Assembly (NCBI RefSeq): GCF_000011245.1
Contig: NC_004193.1
Coordinates: 1,962,501-2,026,500 of the forward strand
Direction: 5' to 3'
Length of the DNA stretch: 64,000 nucleotides
DNA from: Oceanobacillus iheyensis HTE831
Lineage (GTDB): Bacteria > Bacillota > Bacilli > Bacillales > Amphibacillaceae
Positions within the stretch are counted from its first letter, which is position 1. Each line of letters begins with the position of its first letter. Below, piece after piece: positions 1 through 8,590 of the stretch. The position numbers and the translations under genes are program-made. The notes below the pieces were generated by a model, which saw only the letters and a program-made list of their open reading frames with translations, searched no databases and was not told the origin of the DNA.

Positions 1-183
1 TACATACTCTTAATATTTCTTTTCATTTAATAAAAATAATATGGCTAAACCTTATTTTTAGATAATAATTTCTAAATATGTGTCCTTTCAATAATAAGTA
101 ATTTCCAGCTAGGAAAAATTGCAATTCCAGATATACTCTCATAATGAATTTTTTAGTATTCTTTTACTTTTAGCACAAAAAAA

Positions 184-226
184 CCGAAATTAAACCTCTT
201 TTTCCAAAAGGTTATAATTTCGGGAT
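184..226 (-). terminator. Rho-independent terminator of nfeD
   Basis: The arms CCGAAATTA and TAATTTCGG, with an inner AACCT/AGGTT pair, flank an A/T-rich loop just after the nfeD stop codon. On the minus strand a T run follows the stem. Bases 1-183 beyond it hold no coding signal that I can see. Confidence 0.8.
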
Positions 227-236
227 CATATCAATT

Positions 237-884
237 TTATTCTTCTACTATAGGTTTATCTATTTTTTCAATTCGAATTTTAGTTCCATCAACTTCTACA
301 ACCTTCACTTTCGATCCTTTTTCTAACCATTGACCACCAGTTACAGCGCTATAATGTTTCTTATTTATCTCAACTGTCCCCGAAGGTCGAAAGTCTGTTA
401 ATGCTTCTCCTTCTGTTTCTAATAGATCTTCATATTCTTTTGATAATGAACTGTACCCTGCTTCTTTTGTTAACTGATCCATAAGAGCTAATTTGGTCCA
501 CATTTTCCTACGTTTAAAAACTTTTAAAAATACCAATGATAATCCTGTACCGAAAAGTAGAGCAATAACTGCATATAAGCCACTTGCCAAATTTGGCTGT
601 GGTAATGCTACAGCTGCAATCATTGTACCAAGCCCTAGTGTTGCCAGTGTACCATCGTTGACAATCTTACCGTCAATAATAATTAGTAATAAACCAATAA
701 AATATACAATAACGATTAGTAAGACAGAATCTGTATCTAAATAAGCAGTAAAATATACAGAAATAAATCCAATTCCTAACAAACCAAATATTCCACGCAT
801 ATTAACTAATACTTCACCTAATAAGAATAAAGTTCCTAAAAATAATGCAAGAAAACCAATCCATTGTACATCGAATAAATCCAT
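237..884 (-). CDS. NfeD-family membrane protein (solo NfeD)
   Basis: This 215-residue protein has about five hydrophobic segments in residues 8-125, followed by a soluble C-terminal OB-fold typical of NfeD proteins (about residues 160-210, with the ALTDFRPSG signature). NfeD proteins usually partner flotillins in membrane microdomains, and their genes are usually next to a flotillin gene. This copy has no neighbouring flotillin or protease domain; floA and yqeZ lie 24 kb away. A near-perfect sigma-W-type promoter lies upstream at 919-944, so an envelope-stress role is likely. It could correspond to B. subtilis YuaF, but it is longer and lacks that operon, so no symbol is given. Confidence 0.85.
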   Translation of the reverse strand: MDLFDVQWIGFLALFLGTLFLLGEVLVNMRGIFGLLGIGFISVYFTAYLDTDSVLLIVIVYFIGLLLIIIDGKIVNDGTLATLGLGTMIAAVALPQPNLASGLYAVIALLFGTGLSLVFLKVFKRRKMWTKLALMDQLTKEAGYSSLSKEYEDLLETEGEALTDFRPSGTVEINKKHYSAVTGGQWLEKGSKVKVVEVDGTKIRIEKIDKPIVEE

Positions 885-918
885 ACGATACTCGCCCCTT
901 CCACTCTCTATCTATACA

Positions 919-944
919 TACGATTTTAGTACAAAAAGGTTTCA
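919..944 (-). promoter_or_regulatory. Sigma-W-type (ECF) promoter of nfeD
   Basis: On the minus strand the sequence reads TGAAAC, then 16 bases beginning CTTTTT, then CGTA. This equals the B. subtilis sigma-W consensus in both boxes and in spacing. It lies about 35 bp before the nfeD start. It also abuts the ribosome binding site of the divergent yqfZ, so the two genes share this region. Confidence 0.8.
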
Positions 945-964
945 AAAAAGGAGACAAGACAACT

Positions 965-1288
965 ATGCATCCCTTTAAAAAATTCTTATTATCTATATTA
1001 ATTATATTGGTTCTCATAAGTATATTTCAAGATTTATCTAATATTAATAATAATCAACTCACCCAAAAAGCAAATGTTCAGACTCAACAATCTGATTATA
1101 ACATCATACCAATAAAAGTAATGCCAGGAGATACGGTTTTAAGCATAATAGAGGGTCTCCACCAGGGAAGAACCAATGAGATTAAAACAGACCTTTTACT
1201 AAAAGAATTTAGAAGTTTGAATCCCACCACAGAACCAACAGATATAAGAGTAGATCATATTTATTATTTTCCCCTAGAGCAAGAGTGA
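965..1288 (+). CDS. yqfZ: YqfZ-like membrane-anchored protein
   Basis: The product has 107 residues: one N-terminal hydrophobic anchor (about residues 5-21), then an extracytoplasmic part with a LysM-like stretch around VMPGDTVLSIIEGLH. LysM modules bind peptidoglycan, so a wall-associated role is inferred. The ATG at 965 is preceded by GGAG at a good distance; the longer upstream reading would run through the divergent nfeD promoter and is rejected. Gene order next to yqfX and yqfT matches B. subtilis yqfZ. The biological role is not known. Confidence 0.75.
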   Translation: MHPFKKFLLSILIILVLISIFQDLSNINNNQLTQKANVQTQQSDYNIIPIKVMPGDTVLSIIEGLHQGRTNEIKTDLLLKEFRSLNPTTEPTDIRVDHIYYFPLEQE

Positions 1289-1299
1289 AAAGAATAAAA

Positions 1300-1326
1300 A
1301 AATAAGGCTGTAAGAACAGCCTTAAA
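1300..1326. terminator. Bidirectional terminator between yqfZ and yqfX
   Basis: AAGGCTG and CAGCCTT form a compact hairpin with A-rich and T-rich sequence on the two sides. It serves the convergent genes yqfZ (+) and yqfX (-) and includes the yqfX stop codon. Confidence 0.75.
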
Positions 1327-1699
1327 ATAGAAAAGGTATTATAAATAAAGCAATTATCATTGAGATTGCACCTAATCCAATTGCAATATTTCCAAGTGTA
1401 TCTACATCTCTACTTCTGGCTACAAAACCAAAAATGATGCTTGCAGCTCCTAATATTATTGGCCAAACAAAGAATGAGATTAATGCTAAAGCAATTCCTG
1501 CCCAGCCATAAAACGTACCTGGATTAGCGTCATCTTCAGGAATATCACTATCCCTCAGGTTATCAGCGGTAAATTCTTGTGCATATTCCTCATTTCTTTT
1601 GCTGTCTAAATCATGCCCAATAAAAGAATGGTGTTCATCATCCCCATGATGCGGTGCATTCTCTGTATGAACATCTTTATTTCTATCTTCTTCCATCAT
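1322..1699 (-). CDS. yqfX: YqfX, DUF4190-type small membrane protein
   Basis: The 125-residue product has a charged, His- and Asp-rich N-terminal half (about residues 1-60) and two hydrophobic helices (about 64-92 and 100-124) linked by a short polar turn with ARSRD. This is the layout of DUF4190 proteins, and position beside yqfZ and yqfT matches B. subtilis yqfX. Start: ATG after GGAGG. Function is unknown in the family; it is probably an integral membrane protein with a cytoplasmic acidic tail. Confidence 0.75.
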   Translation of the reverse strand: MMEEDRNKDVHTENAPHHGDDEHHSFIGHDLDSKRNEEYAQEFTADNLRDSDIPEDDANPGTFYGWAGIALALISFFVWPIILGAASIIFGFVARSRDVDTLGNIAIGLGAISMIIALFIIPFLF

Positions 1700-1856
1700 A
1701 AAATCCTCCCTCCAACATATATTTTGATACGACCTTATTTTATGGAGACAGTTACTATTCGAAACTGTTAAAATATGGTTAAAGTACCAGGCACTTAGAT
1801 TATCATTTCTAAATTTTTAGCATATCTATATATGAGTGTGAAAAGGAGAGAAGAAT

Positions 1857-2141
1857 ATGTCATTTTTTATTAAAGAAATGGTTAAAAGTAAAGTCCGCAA
1901 CCTGACAGTTGGAGAGTTATTGCATTACAGCAAACAATATAATTTTCACATAACTGAACCTCAAGCGAGACAAATCATTAACTATTTGAGAACTAATTCC
2001 CCTGATCCATTTAAAGCGAGCGATCGTGATCGTATGTTTCATGAATTATCTACGATTACAGACCCTCAAACAGCAAAGCAAGCTCAAGCTTTAATGGATG
2101 AAGTTATTCAATCTTACGGATTAGGACATCTCTTTAACTAA
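1857..2141 (+). CDS. yqfT: YqfT, DUF2624 protein
   Basis: A small soluble protein of 94 residues, predicted mostly helical, with no catalytic motif that I recognise. It matches the DUF2624/YqfT family in length, in the phrase LTVGELLHYSKQYN near residue 20 and in position next to nfo. The start follows AAAAGGAGAG at proper spacing. It is transcribed against its neighbours and ends at a strong shared hairpin. No function can be inferred from sequence. Confidence 0.8.
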   Translation: MSFFIKEMVKSKVRNLTVGELLHYSKQYNFHITEPQARQIINYLRTNSPDPFKASDRDRMFHELSTITDPQTAKQAQALMDEVIQSYGLGHLFN

Positions 2142-2184
2142 AAAAGAAGCTGATTATAAAATAAAGTTATAATCAGCTTCACTC
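2141..2184. terminator. Bidirectional terminator between yqfT and nfo
   Basis: GAAGCTGATTATAA and its exact complement form a 14-bp stem with a 7-base loop, between the convergent genes yqfT (+) and nfo (-). Confidence 0.9.
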
Positions 2185-2186
2185 AG

Positions 2187-3080
2187 TTATGCTTCCATTA
2201 TTTTTTCTTTTAGATGTGGATCAAAATTGCCTTCTTTTAACATTTCTATTTCATGTTTATAAGGAGGTTTTTTGTTTTTCTTGTCTGTACCTACAAAAGG
2301 TGTTTCCAAAATTTTAGGTAGATCAGATAATTGTGGATGGTGCACTATATTATGCAGAGCTTCAAAGCCGATATAACCAAAACCAATATTTTCATGACGA
2401 TCTTTATGAGCACCTCGCTCATTTTTACTATCATTTACATGGACAACTTTTAATCGGTCTATCCCAATGATTTTATCAAATTGCTCTAACACTCCATCAA
2501 AATCTTCTACAATGTTGTAGCCTGCATCGTGAATATGGCATGTATCCATACAAATAGACAGCCGATCATTGTGTGTTACACCTTCGATAATTTGAGCTAG
2601 CTCTTCAAATGTACGTCCTATTTCAGATCCTTTTCCTGCCATTGTTTCCAAAGCAATTTGGACATTACTATTTGGATCTAGAACTTCATTTAAACCTTCT
2701 ATAATTTTTGGTATTCCTTTTTCAGCACCTTCCCCAACATGCGCTCCTGGATGAAGTACAATTTGTTTCGCACCTAATGCCTCTGTACGATCAATTTCAT
2801 TTTTTAAAAAGTTAACTCCCAACTCAAAAGTAGCTGGTTTAATGGAATTACCAATATTTATAATATACGGTGCATGTACTACTATATCTTGGATTCCATT
2901 GGCTTTCATATGTTCTGTACCTGCTTCAATATTCAGCTCTTCTATAGGCTTCCTTCTTGTATTTTGAGGGGCACCTGTGTAGATCATAAACGTATTAGCT
3001 CCATATTGAACAGCATCTTCACTGGAGCCTAATAGCATTTTCTTGCCATTCATTGAAACATGTGATCCAATCTTTACCAT
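2187..3080 (-). CDS. nfo: Endonuclease IV (AP endonuclease Nfo)
   Basis: Endonuclease IV cleaves DNA 5' to abasic sites and trims blocked 3' ends in base excision repair, using a three-metal (Zn) centre. The 297-residue protein is the family's usual length. It carries the metal-binding landmarks [58 protein letters not shown] and a C-terminal ILETP. In B. subtilis Nfo is sporulation-linked and protects spore DNA. The gene lies 23 bp after cshB in the same direction and starts at an ATG behind GAGGAGGAG. Confidence 0.97.
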   Translation of the reverse strand: MVKIGSHVSMNGKKMLLGSSEDAVQYGANTFMIYTGAPQNTRRKPIEELNIEAGTEHMKANGIQDIVVHAPYIINIGNSIKPATFELGVNFLKNEIDRTEALGAKQIVLHPGAHVGEGAEKGIPKIIEGLNEVLDPNSNVQIALETMAGKGSEIGRTFEELAQIIEGVTHNDRLSICMDTCHIHDAGYNIVEDFDGVLEQFDKIIGIDRLKVVHVNDSKNERGAHKDRHENIGFGYIGFEALHNIVHHPQLSDLPKILETPFVGTDKKNKKPPYKHEIEMLKEGNFDPHLKEKIMEA

Positions 3081-3103
3081 TTTACTCCTCCTCTTCGCTT
3101 ACT

Positions 3104-4408
3104 TTACTTTTTCTTTTTTTTAGTTAACTGTTTTTTAATTTCTTGTTGTTGGCGTTTTTGTTTCTTCTTATATCCTGGTTTAACTTTTTTCTGTTTAGAT
3201 ACTCGTTTCCAAGCCTCTTTATCAATAGAAGTATCTACTTTTTGACGACGTTGCCTTTCATTCCATGAAGGGTCAGTTTTCCATTCCCCATTTTTAACTT
3301 CTACGAATTCAAATATTAAACCTTTTTGTTCCAATCGTTGAATTAATGATAAATCATTGTCATCATATATACTTATGGCTGTTCCCTCTAGTCCAGCTCT
3401 TGCAGTTCTACCAACTCGATGAATATAAAATGATTCTTCTTTTGGAATTTGCGCGTTTATAACATGGCTTACACCCTTTATATCAATTCCTCTCGCAGCT
3501 AAATCAGTAGCTACAACGTATTGATATCTAAGGTTTTGAATTTCCTTTAAGACCCGTTTTCGTTCTCTCGGGGTTAATCCACCGTGAATAACTCCTACTT
3601 CTAACCCATACTCTAATAATTGATCTGCCAATTCATTTGCTTGTTGTTTTCCGTTAGTAAATATAAGCGCAAGATAAGGGTGAATAGATTGAGAAATTTC
3701 CCAAATGATTTCTGCTTCATTTCGATGTTTTTTTCGAATTAATCGATGATCCATTTTTTCTGGTGAAAAGTGTTCATTAATTTTTACATTTAATGGATTT
3801 TTTATATATTTCTTGAAAAAATGCTGTAAACGTTGTGGAATAGTTGCAGAAAATACAAGCAATTGTATATCTTGTTTTGACCTAACTAATAATTGATCTA
3901 CTTCTTCAATAAACCCAAGATCTAACATCAAGTCAGCTTCATCAACAACAAAAGATTTTGCTGTATAAATAGATAGAGCTCCACTTTTAACAAGATCTAA
4001 AATTCGACCTGGAGTTCCGACAATAATATGAGGAGGTGTTTTTAACTTCTCCGTCATTTTTTGTTTATCGGTACCTCCAACGAGCAACTTTGCATTCCAT
4101 TCTTTCGTTTTATCAGCTAATGTTATTATATTTCTTACTTCACCATATAATTGTGTGGCCAGTTCCCTAGTGGGTGCAGTGATAACAAACTGAACTTCTT
4201 TTTTATCACTTTCTAAGCCGTGAAAAAGTGGTAACAAAAAGGCATGTGTTTTACCAGATCCCGTACGAGATTGTCCAACTACACTATCTCCTTTTATAAT
4301 GGCAGGTATAACCTTTTCCTGAATTTCTGTAGGATTTTTAAATTTTAACTGTTCAATAACATCATTTACAATGGGGTTTAATTGTAAATCTTCAAATTTC
4401 ATACCCAT
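3104..4408 (-). CDS. cshB: DEAD-box ATP-dependent RNA helicase CshB
   Basis: This 434-residue RNA helicase has the Q motif near residue 27, Walker A SRTGSGKT (about 47-54), DEAD at 156-159, SAT at 187-189 and HRVGRTARAG in the second RecA domain. The C-terminal tail is Lys/Arg-rich, typical of RNA-binding tails of cold-adaptation helicases. Length and position between yqfO and nfo fit B. subtilis CshB (YqfR), which acts in ribosome biogenesis and RNA remodelling at low temperature. Start: ATG after AGGAGGT; an internal ATG two codons later is less well spaced. Confidence 0.95.
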   Translation of the reverse strand: MGMKFEDLQLNPIVNDVIEQLKFKNPTEIQEKVIPAIIKGDSVVGQSRTGSGKTHAFLLPLFHGLESDKKEVQFVITAPTRELATQLYGEVRNIITLADKTKEWNAKLLVGGTDKQKMTEKLKTPPHIIVGTPGRILDLVKSGALSIYTAKSFVVDEADLMLDLGFIEEVDQLLVRSKQDIQLLVFSATIPQRLQHFFKKYIKNPLNVKINEHFSPEKMDHRLIRKKHRNEAEIIWEISQSIHPYLALIFTNGKQQANELADQLLEYGLEVGVIHGGLTPRERKRVLKEIQNLRYQYVVATDLAARGIDIKGVSHVINAQIPKEESFYIHRVGRTARAGLEGTAISIYDDNDLSLIQRLEQKGLIFEFVEVKNGEWKTDPSWNERQRRQKVDTSIDKEAWKRVSKQKKVKPGYKKKQKRQQQEIKKQLTKKKKK

Positions 4409-4429
4409 GTAATGACCTCCTGTCTACTT

Positions 4430-5548
4430 CTACACAAACTGGAATGGATCTGTATTAATTTCAGATACCTCTATAAAATCCTTATCCAATTCCATCGTCT
4501 GTGCTAGTTTTTGTTTCGTATAGTATTTCATAACTTTTTCAATGTAATGTCCAGCATCAATTACAGTTAATCCCATTTCAGCAGCATCTTGAGCAATGTG
4601 AAAAGTCATATCTCCAGTGATATAAACATCCGCTTTCTTACGCATAGCATGGGAAACATATTTCTCACCGCTCCCACCTAAAATTGCTACTCGCTTGATC
4701 TTTTTATCTTTATTTCCTGAAATACGTATTCCTTCTAACTGAAATTGAGTTTTGACTGTTTTTATAAAAGAATCTAATGTAGTTGGTTCTGTTAAGTTAC
4801 CAATACGACCAATACCAAAATTAGTAGTTTTATTTTCTAAAGGGTAAATATCATAAGCGGGTTCCTCATAAGGATGTGCAGAAAGGATTGATTTCACAAC
4901 ATTTGAAAGTATACTTTCTGGAACAATAGTCTCTATCTTATATTCATCGACATATGTGATTTTATCCTGTTCCCCAATGTATGGATCAGTACCCTCCAAT
5001 GGTTTAAATGTCCCCTGTCCCGGGCTTTGAAAAGTACAATGACTATAATTCCCTATATAACCGGCTCCAGACTCAGCAAACGCTTGTCGGATCTTTTCTA
5101 TATGACTTTCTGGTACATAAATTACTACTTTATAATTTTTCTCATTATATACTGGCACTAGTGGAGTTGTATGAGTGAGCTTTAATTCTGTAGCTAACAT
5201 ATCATTAACCCCGTTATTTGCTGCATCTAAATTTGTATGAGAAGCATATACAGTAATATCATTTTTTATCAATTTTTGTACTGTTCTTCCCTTAGGTGTA
5301 TCCATATTAATCTGTTTTAATGGTTGAAATAATAGGGAATGATGCGCAATAATTAAATTCATTCCTTTTTCTATTGCTTCGTCTACGACACTTTCAGTAA
5401 CGTCTAATGTGATAAGAACCTTGCTTGTAATTGCATTAAAAGATCCTATTTGCAAACCTACATTATCCCAATCATATGCTAAATGTTTCGGTGCCCAAAC
5501 ATCCATTGCTCGAAAAAAATCAGCGTGTTTCCATGTTGTTTTTTTCAT
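4430..5548 (-). CDS. yqfO: NIF3-family metal-binding protein YqfO
   Basis: The protein has 372 residues with the bacterial NIF3 layout: two halves of the NIF3 fold separated by a PII-like insert (about residues 130-230, with HPYEEPAYDIYPL near its end). Metal-binding motifs include IIAHHSLLF and DAGHYIEK. Family members bind two divalent metals and are often named GTP cyclohydrolase 1 type 2, although the true substrate is unsettled. The gene overlaps the end of trmK by 29 bp, so they are translated together. Start: ATG after AGGAGGTC. Confidence 0.93.
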   Translation of the reverse strand: MKKTTWKHADFFRAMDVWAPKHLAYDWDNVGLQIGSFNAITSKVLITLDVTESVVDEAIEKGMNLIIAHHSLLFQPLKQINMDTPKGRTVQKLIKNDITVYASHTNLDAANNGVNDMLATELKLTHTTPLVPVYNEKNYKVVIYVPESHIEKIRQAFAESGAGYIGNYSHCTFQSPGQGTFKPLEGTDPYIGEQDKITYVDEYKIETIVPESILSNVVKSILSAHPYEEPAYDIYPLENKTTNFGIGRIGNLTEPTTLDSFIKTVKTQFQLEGIRISGNKDKKIKRVAILGGSGEKYVSHAMRKKADVYITGDMTFHIAQDAAEMGLTVIDAGHYIEKVMKYYTKQKLAQTMELDKDFIEVSEINTDPFQFV

Positions 5549-6257
5549 TGTTTAAGACCTCCTGCATCCAATCCAATTCGTTAATAAATTGATCGATTTT
5601 ATCTCGATCCATTTGCCTTGCTTGCTTCATCTGTTCGACAACACGTGTTAACTTATCTCTTTCTCCTCCCCATTTTTTCATAAATGCATCATTTCTGTCT
5701 TGTAATAAGTATGGACCAAAATATAATTGTTTTTCTTTTTCTAAATCGCTATAAGGTGATTGATGTGAATTACATTTCTCTGCAACTAAAATCTCATAAA
5801 TATGTCCTTGTTCTTCTATAATTTCTTCCATTATTAACATATAATTTTGATCATCTAACCACTCTCGTAATTCTTTTGCATCTACATTAGGTTGTAAAAT
5901 CATCCGATCAACTTCTAAAGATATGTTTTTTTGTTTATTTAAAATCGATGTTATTAACGATCCGCCCATACCCGCGATTACAATTTGATTAACTTCTCCT
6001 GGTCTAATTACTTCTAGTCCATCCCCGAGGCGTACCTCGATTTGATTTTCCAACCCATATTCGTTAATTGTATCTTTCGCACTATTTAATGGACCAACAT
6101 TTACTTCTCCGGCAATTGCTTTTGCATTTGGGTCGTTCTGGCAAACATATGCAGCTAAATATGCATGATCTGATCCGATATCAGCAAAGTTTGCATTTTC
6201 GGGAAGATAAGATGCAACTTTCTTTAAACGATTTGATAAACTAACTCTATTACGCAT
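5520..6257 (-). CDS. trmK: tRNA (adenine(22)-N1)-methyltransferase TrmK
   Basis: TrmK makes m1A at position 22 in the D-loop of tRNAs using S-adenosylmethionine. The 245-residue protein shows the class I SAM fold with FADIGSDHAYLA (about residues 24-35) as SAM motif, then IVIAGMGG, and a C-terminal helical coiled coil rich in Lys, Gln and Asp. Length and position upstream of yqfO fit B. subtilis YqfN. Its 3' end overlaps yqfO, a very conserved pairing in Firmicutes. Confidence 0.94.
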   Translation of the reverse strand: MRNRVSLSNRLKKVASYLPENANFADIGSDHAYLAAYVCQNDPNAKAIAGEVNVGPLNSAKDTINEYGLENQIEVRLGDGLEVIRPGEVNQIVIAGMGGSLITSILNKQKNISLEVDRMILQPNVDAKELREWLDDQNYMLIMEEIIEEQGHIYEILVAEKCNSHQSPYSDLEKEKQLYFGPYLLQDRNDAFMKKWGGERDKLTRVVEQMKQARQMDRDKIDQFINELDWMQEVLNNEKNNMETR

Positions 6258-6283
6258 TACTTAATTCACCTTCTACATTAAGA

Positions 6284-6315
6284 AAAGCTTTCTGATTTTT
6301 AAGCAGAAAGCTTTC
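6284..6315 (-). terminator. Terminator downstream of cccA
   Basis: AAAGCTTTCTG and CAGAAAGCTTT form an 11-bp stem followed by TTCTT on the minus strand. It separates cccA from the trmK-yqfO pair. Confidence 0.8.
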
Positions 6316-6333
6316 ATTCATTTAAACTTATAA

Positions 6334-6729
6334 TTACTGTTTCTCACTTAGCCATTGTGTTAAAGCATCTAAATCTTCACCTTGAACTTGAGACTGTGCT
6401 GGCATATTACCTATACCTTCTTGTACAATTTGAGCAAGTTCTTCTTGAGAATATTTGCTTCCTATCTCAGTTAAATTAGGTGCTGATCCACTAGCTAAAT
6501 CGGATCCATGACACATTGCGCAATTATTTTGGAAAACTGCATCTCCGTCTCCTCCAGCAGTTTCTCCACCGCCTTCGCCTTCTTCAGATTGCTCGGTTTG
6601 TTCCCCACCATTTTCTTCAGCGTCTTGAATAGCTTGTCTTTGATCAATCCCAACTACTGAAATAATAATTACAGCAAGGATCCCGATAACAGCAATAATC
6701 GCATATGGTATAACCGGGTTTTTTTTCAT
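6334..6729 (-). CDS. cccA: Membrane-anchored cytochrome c-550
   Basis: An electron carrier on the outer face of the membrane. The 131-residue protein has an N-terminal anchor (about residues 8-28), an acidic Glu/Gly-rich linker (about 37-62) and a c-type haem domain with CAMCH (Cys70, Cys73, His74) and a probable axial Met109. B. subtilis CccA has the same anchor-linker-haem layout and lies next to sigA. The linker is strongly acidic, as often seen in surface proteins of halo- or alkali-tolerant bacilli. Start: ATG after AAGGAGG. Confidence 0.93.
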   Translation of the reverse strand: MKKNPVIPYAIIAVIGILAVIIISVVGIDQRQAIQDAEENGGEQTEQSEEGEGGGETAGGDGDAVFQNNCAMCHGSDLASGSAPNLTEIGSKYSQEELAQIVQEGIGNMPAQSQVQGEDLDALTQWLSEKQ

Positions 6730-6816
6730 TATGCTTCCTCCTTATGTAATCCCCTTAATGCATATATAAAAGACTATATATAGTGTACTTTAAAATTGGA
6801 TAATTTTAAAGGATTA

Positions 6817-7353
6817 TCATAGAAAATTTAAAAAAACGACATAAATTAACATAGTTATAAGAGCGATTAATCCAACGATTCTTAAAATCCGATCTTTACG
6901 AATATATCCTAAGATATACCAAAGAAGAAATTGAAAACTTACTACGATAATTACTACCAAAGCATTAAAATATTGTTGACTTAATAGAATTGATAACTGC
7001 AACAAGAACAATAAAAGCGATATCCATCCTATAAAAGAAATAAGTTGTTGGTTTGGACGAAAAAAAATTATACCGATACCACTAAAAACAAATCCAATTG
7101 TTAATAGTAAAAATTGTAATGATGTATGACTATAAAAAGTAAATAACATGGATACAACCACTAGCATTACCAGTATTAATGCAAAATATACAAAGGCTAT
7201 CCGCTGCTTCTTTGGATTTACCTCTGTCACCTTAATTTCTCCACCTTGTGAGTATAAAGCAAGGAGATAATCACAATACCTCTCTGGTAATAATCGATTT
7301 TCTTTCCAATAACTAATTTCATCTAATATAAGTTTCGTTTTTTCTTTTGAAAT
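6817..7353 (-). CDS. Membrane protein of unknown function with YCDYLLALY domain; likely ATT start
   Basis: The membrane part (residues about 50-178) has four hydrophobic segments. The shortest reading starts at GTG 7230 (137 residues). Upstream and in frame, with no stop until 7354-7356, are 41 more codons including ISYWKENRLLPERYCDYLLALYS, which looks like a conserved N-terminal cytoplasmic domain rather than random sequence. The only start-like codon giving it whole is ATT at 7351-7353, a few bases after GGGGTGAT. I therefore extend the gene to 178 residues. It sits between cccA and sigA. The family looks familiar from bacilli, but I cannot name a function. Confidence 0.6.
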   Translation of the reverse strand: MSKEKTKLILDEISYWKENRLLPERYCDYLLALYSQGGEIKVTEVNPKKQRIAFVYFALILVMLVVVSMLFTFYSHTSLQFLLLTIGFVFSGIGIIFFRPNQQLISFIGWISLLLFLLQLSILLSQQYFNALVVIIVVSFQFLLWYILGYIRKDRILRIVGLIALITMLIYVVFLNFL

Positions 7354-7380
7354 TCAGATCACCCCATTTTAGATATACAT

Positions 7381-7412
7381 AAGTCATTATCCACCACGGG
7401 CAGATAATGACT
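7381..7412. terminator. Hairpin downstream of sigA
   Basis: AAGTCATTAT and ATAATGACTT form a perfect 10-bp stem with a 12-base loop just after the sigA stop. There is no good T run on either side, so it may be a weak terminator or an mRNA 3'-end stabiliser. Confidence 0.55.
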
Positions 7413-7417
7413 TCGAT

Positions 7418-8560
7418 TTAATCTAAAAAGTCTTTAAGACGCTTGCTTCGACTAGGGTGTCTTAATTTACGGAGTGCTTTTGCCTCTATTTGTCGAATTC
7501 GCTCACGAGTAACTCCGAAGACTTTTCCTACCTCTTCTAATGTTCTAGTTCGTCCATCGTCAAGTCCAAATCGTAATCGAAGGACATTTTCTTCTCGATC
7601 AGTTAGCGTATCTAAAACATCTTCTAACTGTTCTTTTAGCAATTCATAAGCTGCATGGTCTGACGGGGAAATCGCTTCTTGGTCCTCTATAAAGTCGCCT
7701 AAATGAGAATCATCTTCTTCTCCAATCGGAGTTTCTAATGATACTGGTTCTTGAGCAATCTTAAGAATATCTCTTACCTTATCCGGACCTAATTCCATTT
7801 CCTCACCAATTTCCTCTGGTGTTGGTTCTCGTCCTAGATCTTGTAACAATGACCGTTGAACTCTAATCAACTTATTAATCGTTTCAACCATATGAACTGG
7901 AATTCGGATTGTTCTTGCTTGGTCAGCTATTGCACGGGTAATTGCCTGACGTATCCACCAAGTGGCATACGTACTAAATTTAAACCCTTTACGATAATCA
8001 AACTTCTCAACAGCTTTGATAAGGCCCATATTTCCTTCTTGGATAAGATCCAAGAATAACATTCCTCGTCCAACATAACGTTTTGCTATACTAACTACTA
8101 ATCGTAAGTTCGCTTCAGCTAGACGTCTTTTTGCTTCTTCATCGCCTTCTTCAATACTTGAAGCAAGATCGATTTCTTCTGCAGCAGACAATAGATTGAC
8201 TCTGCCAATTTCCTTTAAGTACATACGAACAGGGTCATTTATCTTAATACCTAATGGTACACTTAAATCATTAAGATTAAATTCCTCTTCTTTTGCGATT
8301 TTCTGCATTTCGGGGTCATCTTCCGACTCACCTATCACATCAACACCCTGTTCTTCTAGGTACTCATAAAATTCGTCCATCTGCTCAGGTTCAAGCTCAA
8401 AGTTAGATAAACCGTCTGCCACCTCTTCATAGGCTAATGAACCGCGTTTCTTACCAATTTCTAAAAGTCTATTCTTAGCCTGTTCCAATGTAGTTACTTC
8501 TGTTGTTTCCGTTACTTCTGTTACTTCTTCTTTCATATGCGAAGGCTTTTGTTCGGCCAT
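7418..8560 (-). CDS. sigA: RNA polymerase primary sigma factor SigA
   Basis: This is the housekeeping sigma factor, 380 residues. Region 2 includes [37 protein letters not shown]; region 3 follows; region 4.2 is the helix-turn-helix [25 protein letters not shown] near the C terminus. The acidic region 1 is shorter than in enteric RpoD, as is usual in Firmicutes. The ATG at 8560 is preceded by GGAGGGGG; a TTG six codons upstream would lie inside or before that site and is rejected. It is downstream of dnaG, the classic macromolecular-synthesis arrangement. Confidence 0.98.
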   Translation of the reverse strand: MAEQKPSHMKEEVTEVTETTEVTTLEQAKNRLLEIGKKRGSLAYEEVADGLSNFELEPEQMDEFYEYLEEQGVDVIGESEDDPEMQKIAKEEEFNLNDLSVPLGIKINDPVRMYLKEIGRVNLLSAAEEIDLASSIEEGDEEAKRRLAEANLRLVVSIAKRYVGRGMLFLDLIQEGNMGLIKAVEKFDYRKGFKFSTYATWWIRQAITRAIADQARTIRIPVHMVETINKLIRVQRSLLQDLGREPTPEEIGEEMELGPDKVRDILKIAQEPVSLETPIGEEDDSHLGDFIEDQEAISPSDHAAYELLKEQLEDVLDTLTDREENVLRLRFGLDDGRTRTLEEVGKVFGVTRERIRQIEAKALRKLRHPSRSKRLKDFLD

Positions 8561-8590
8561 GAGTCCCCCTCCTTCCAAGTTAAATAATTT

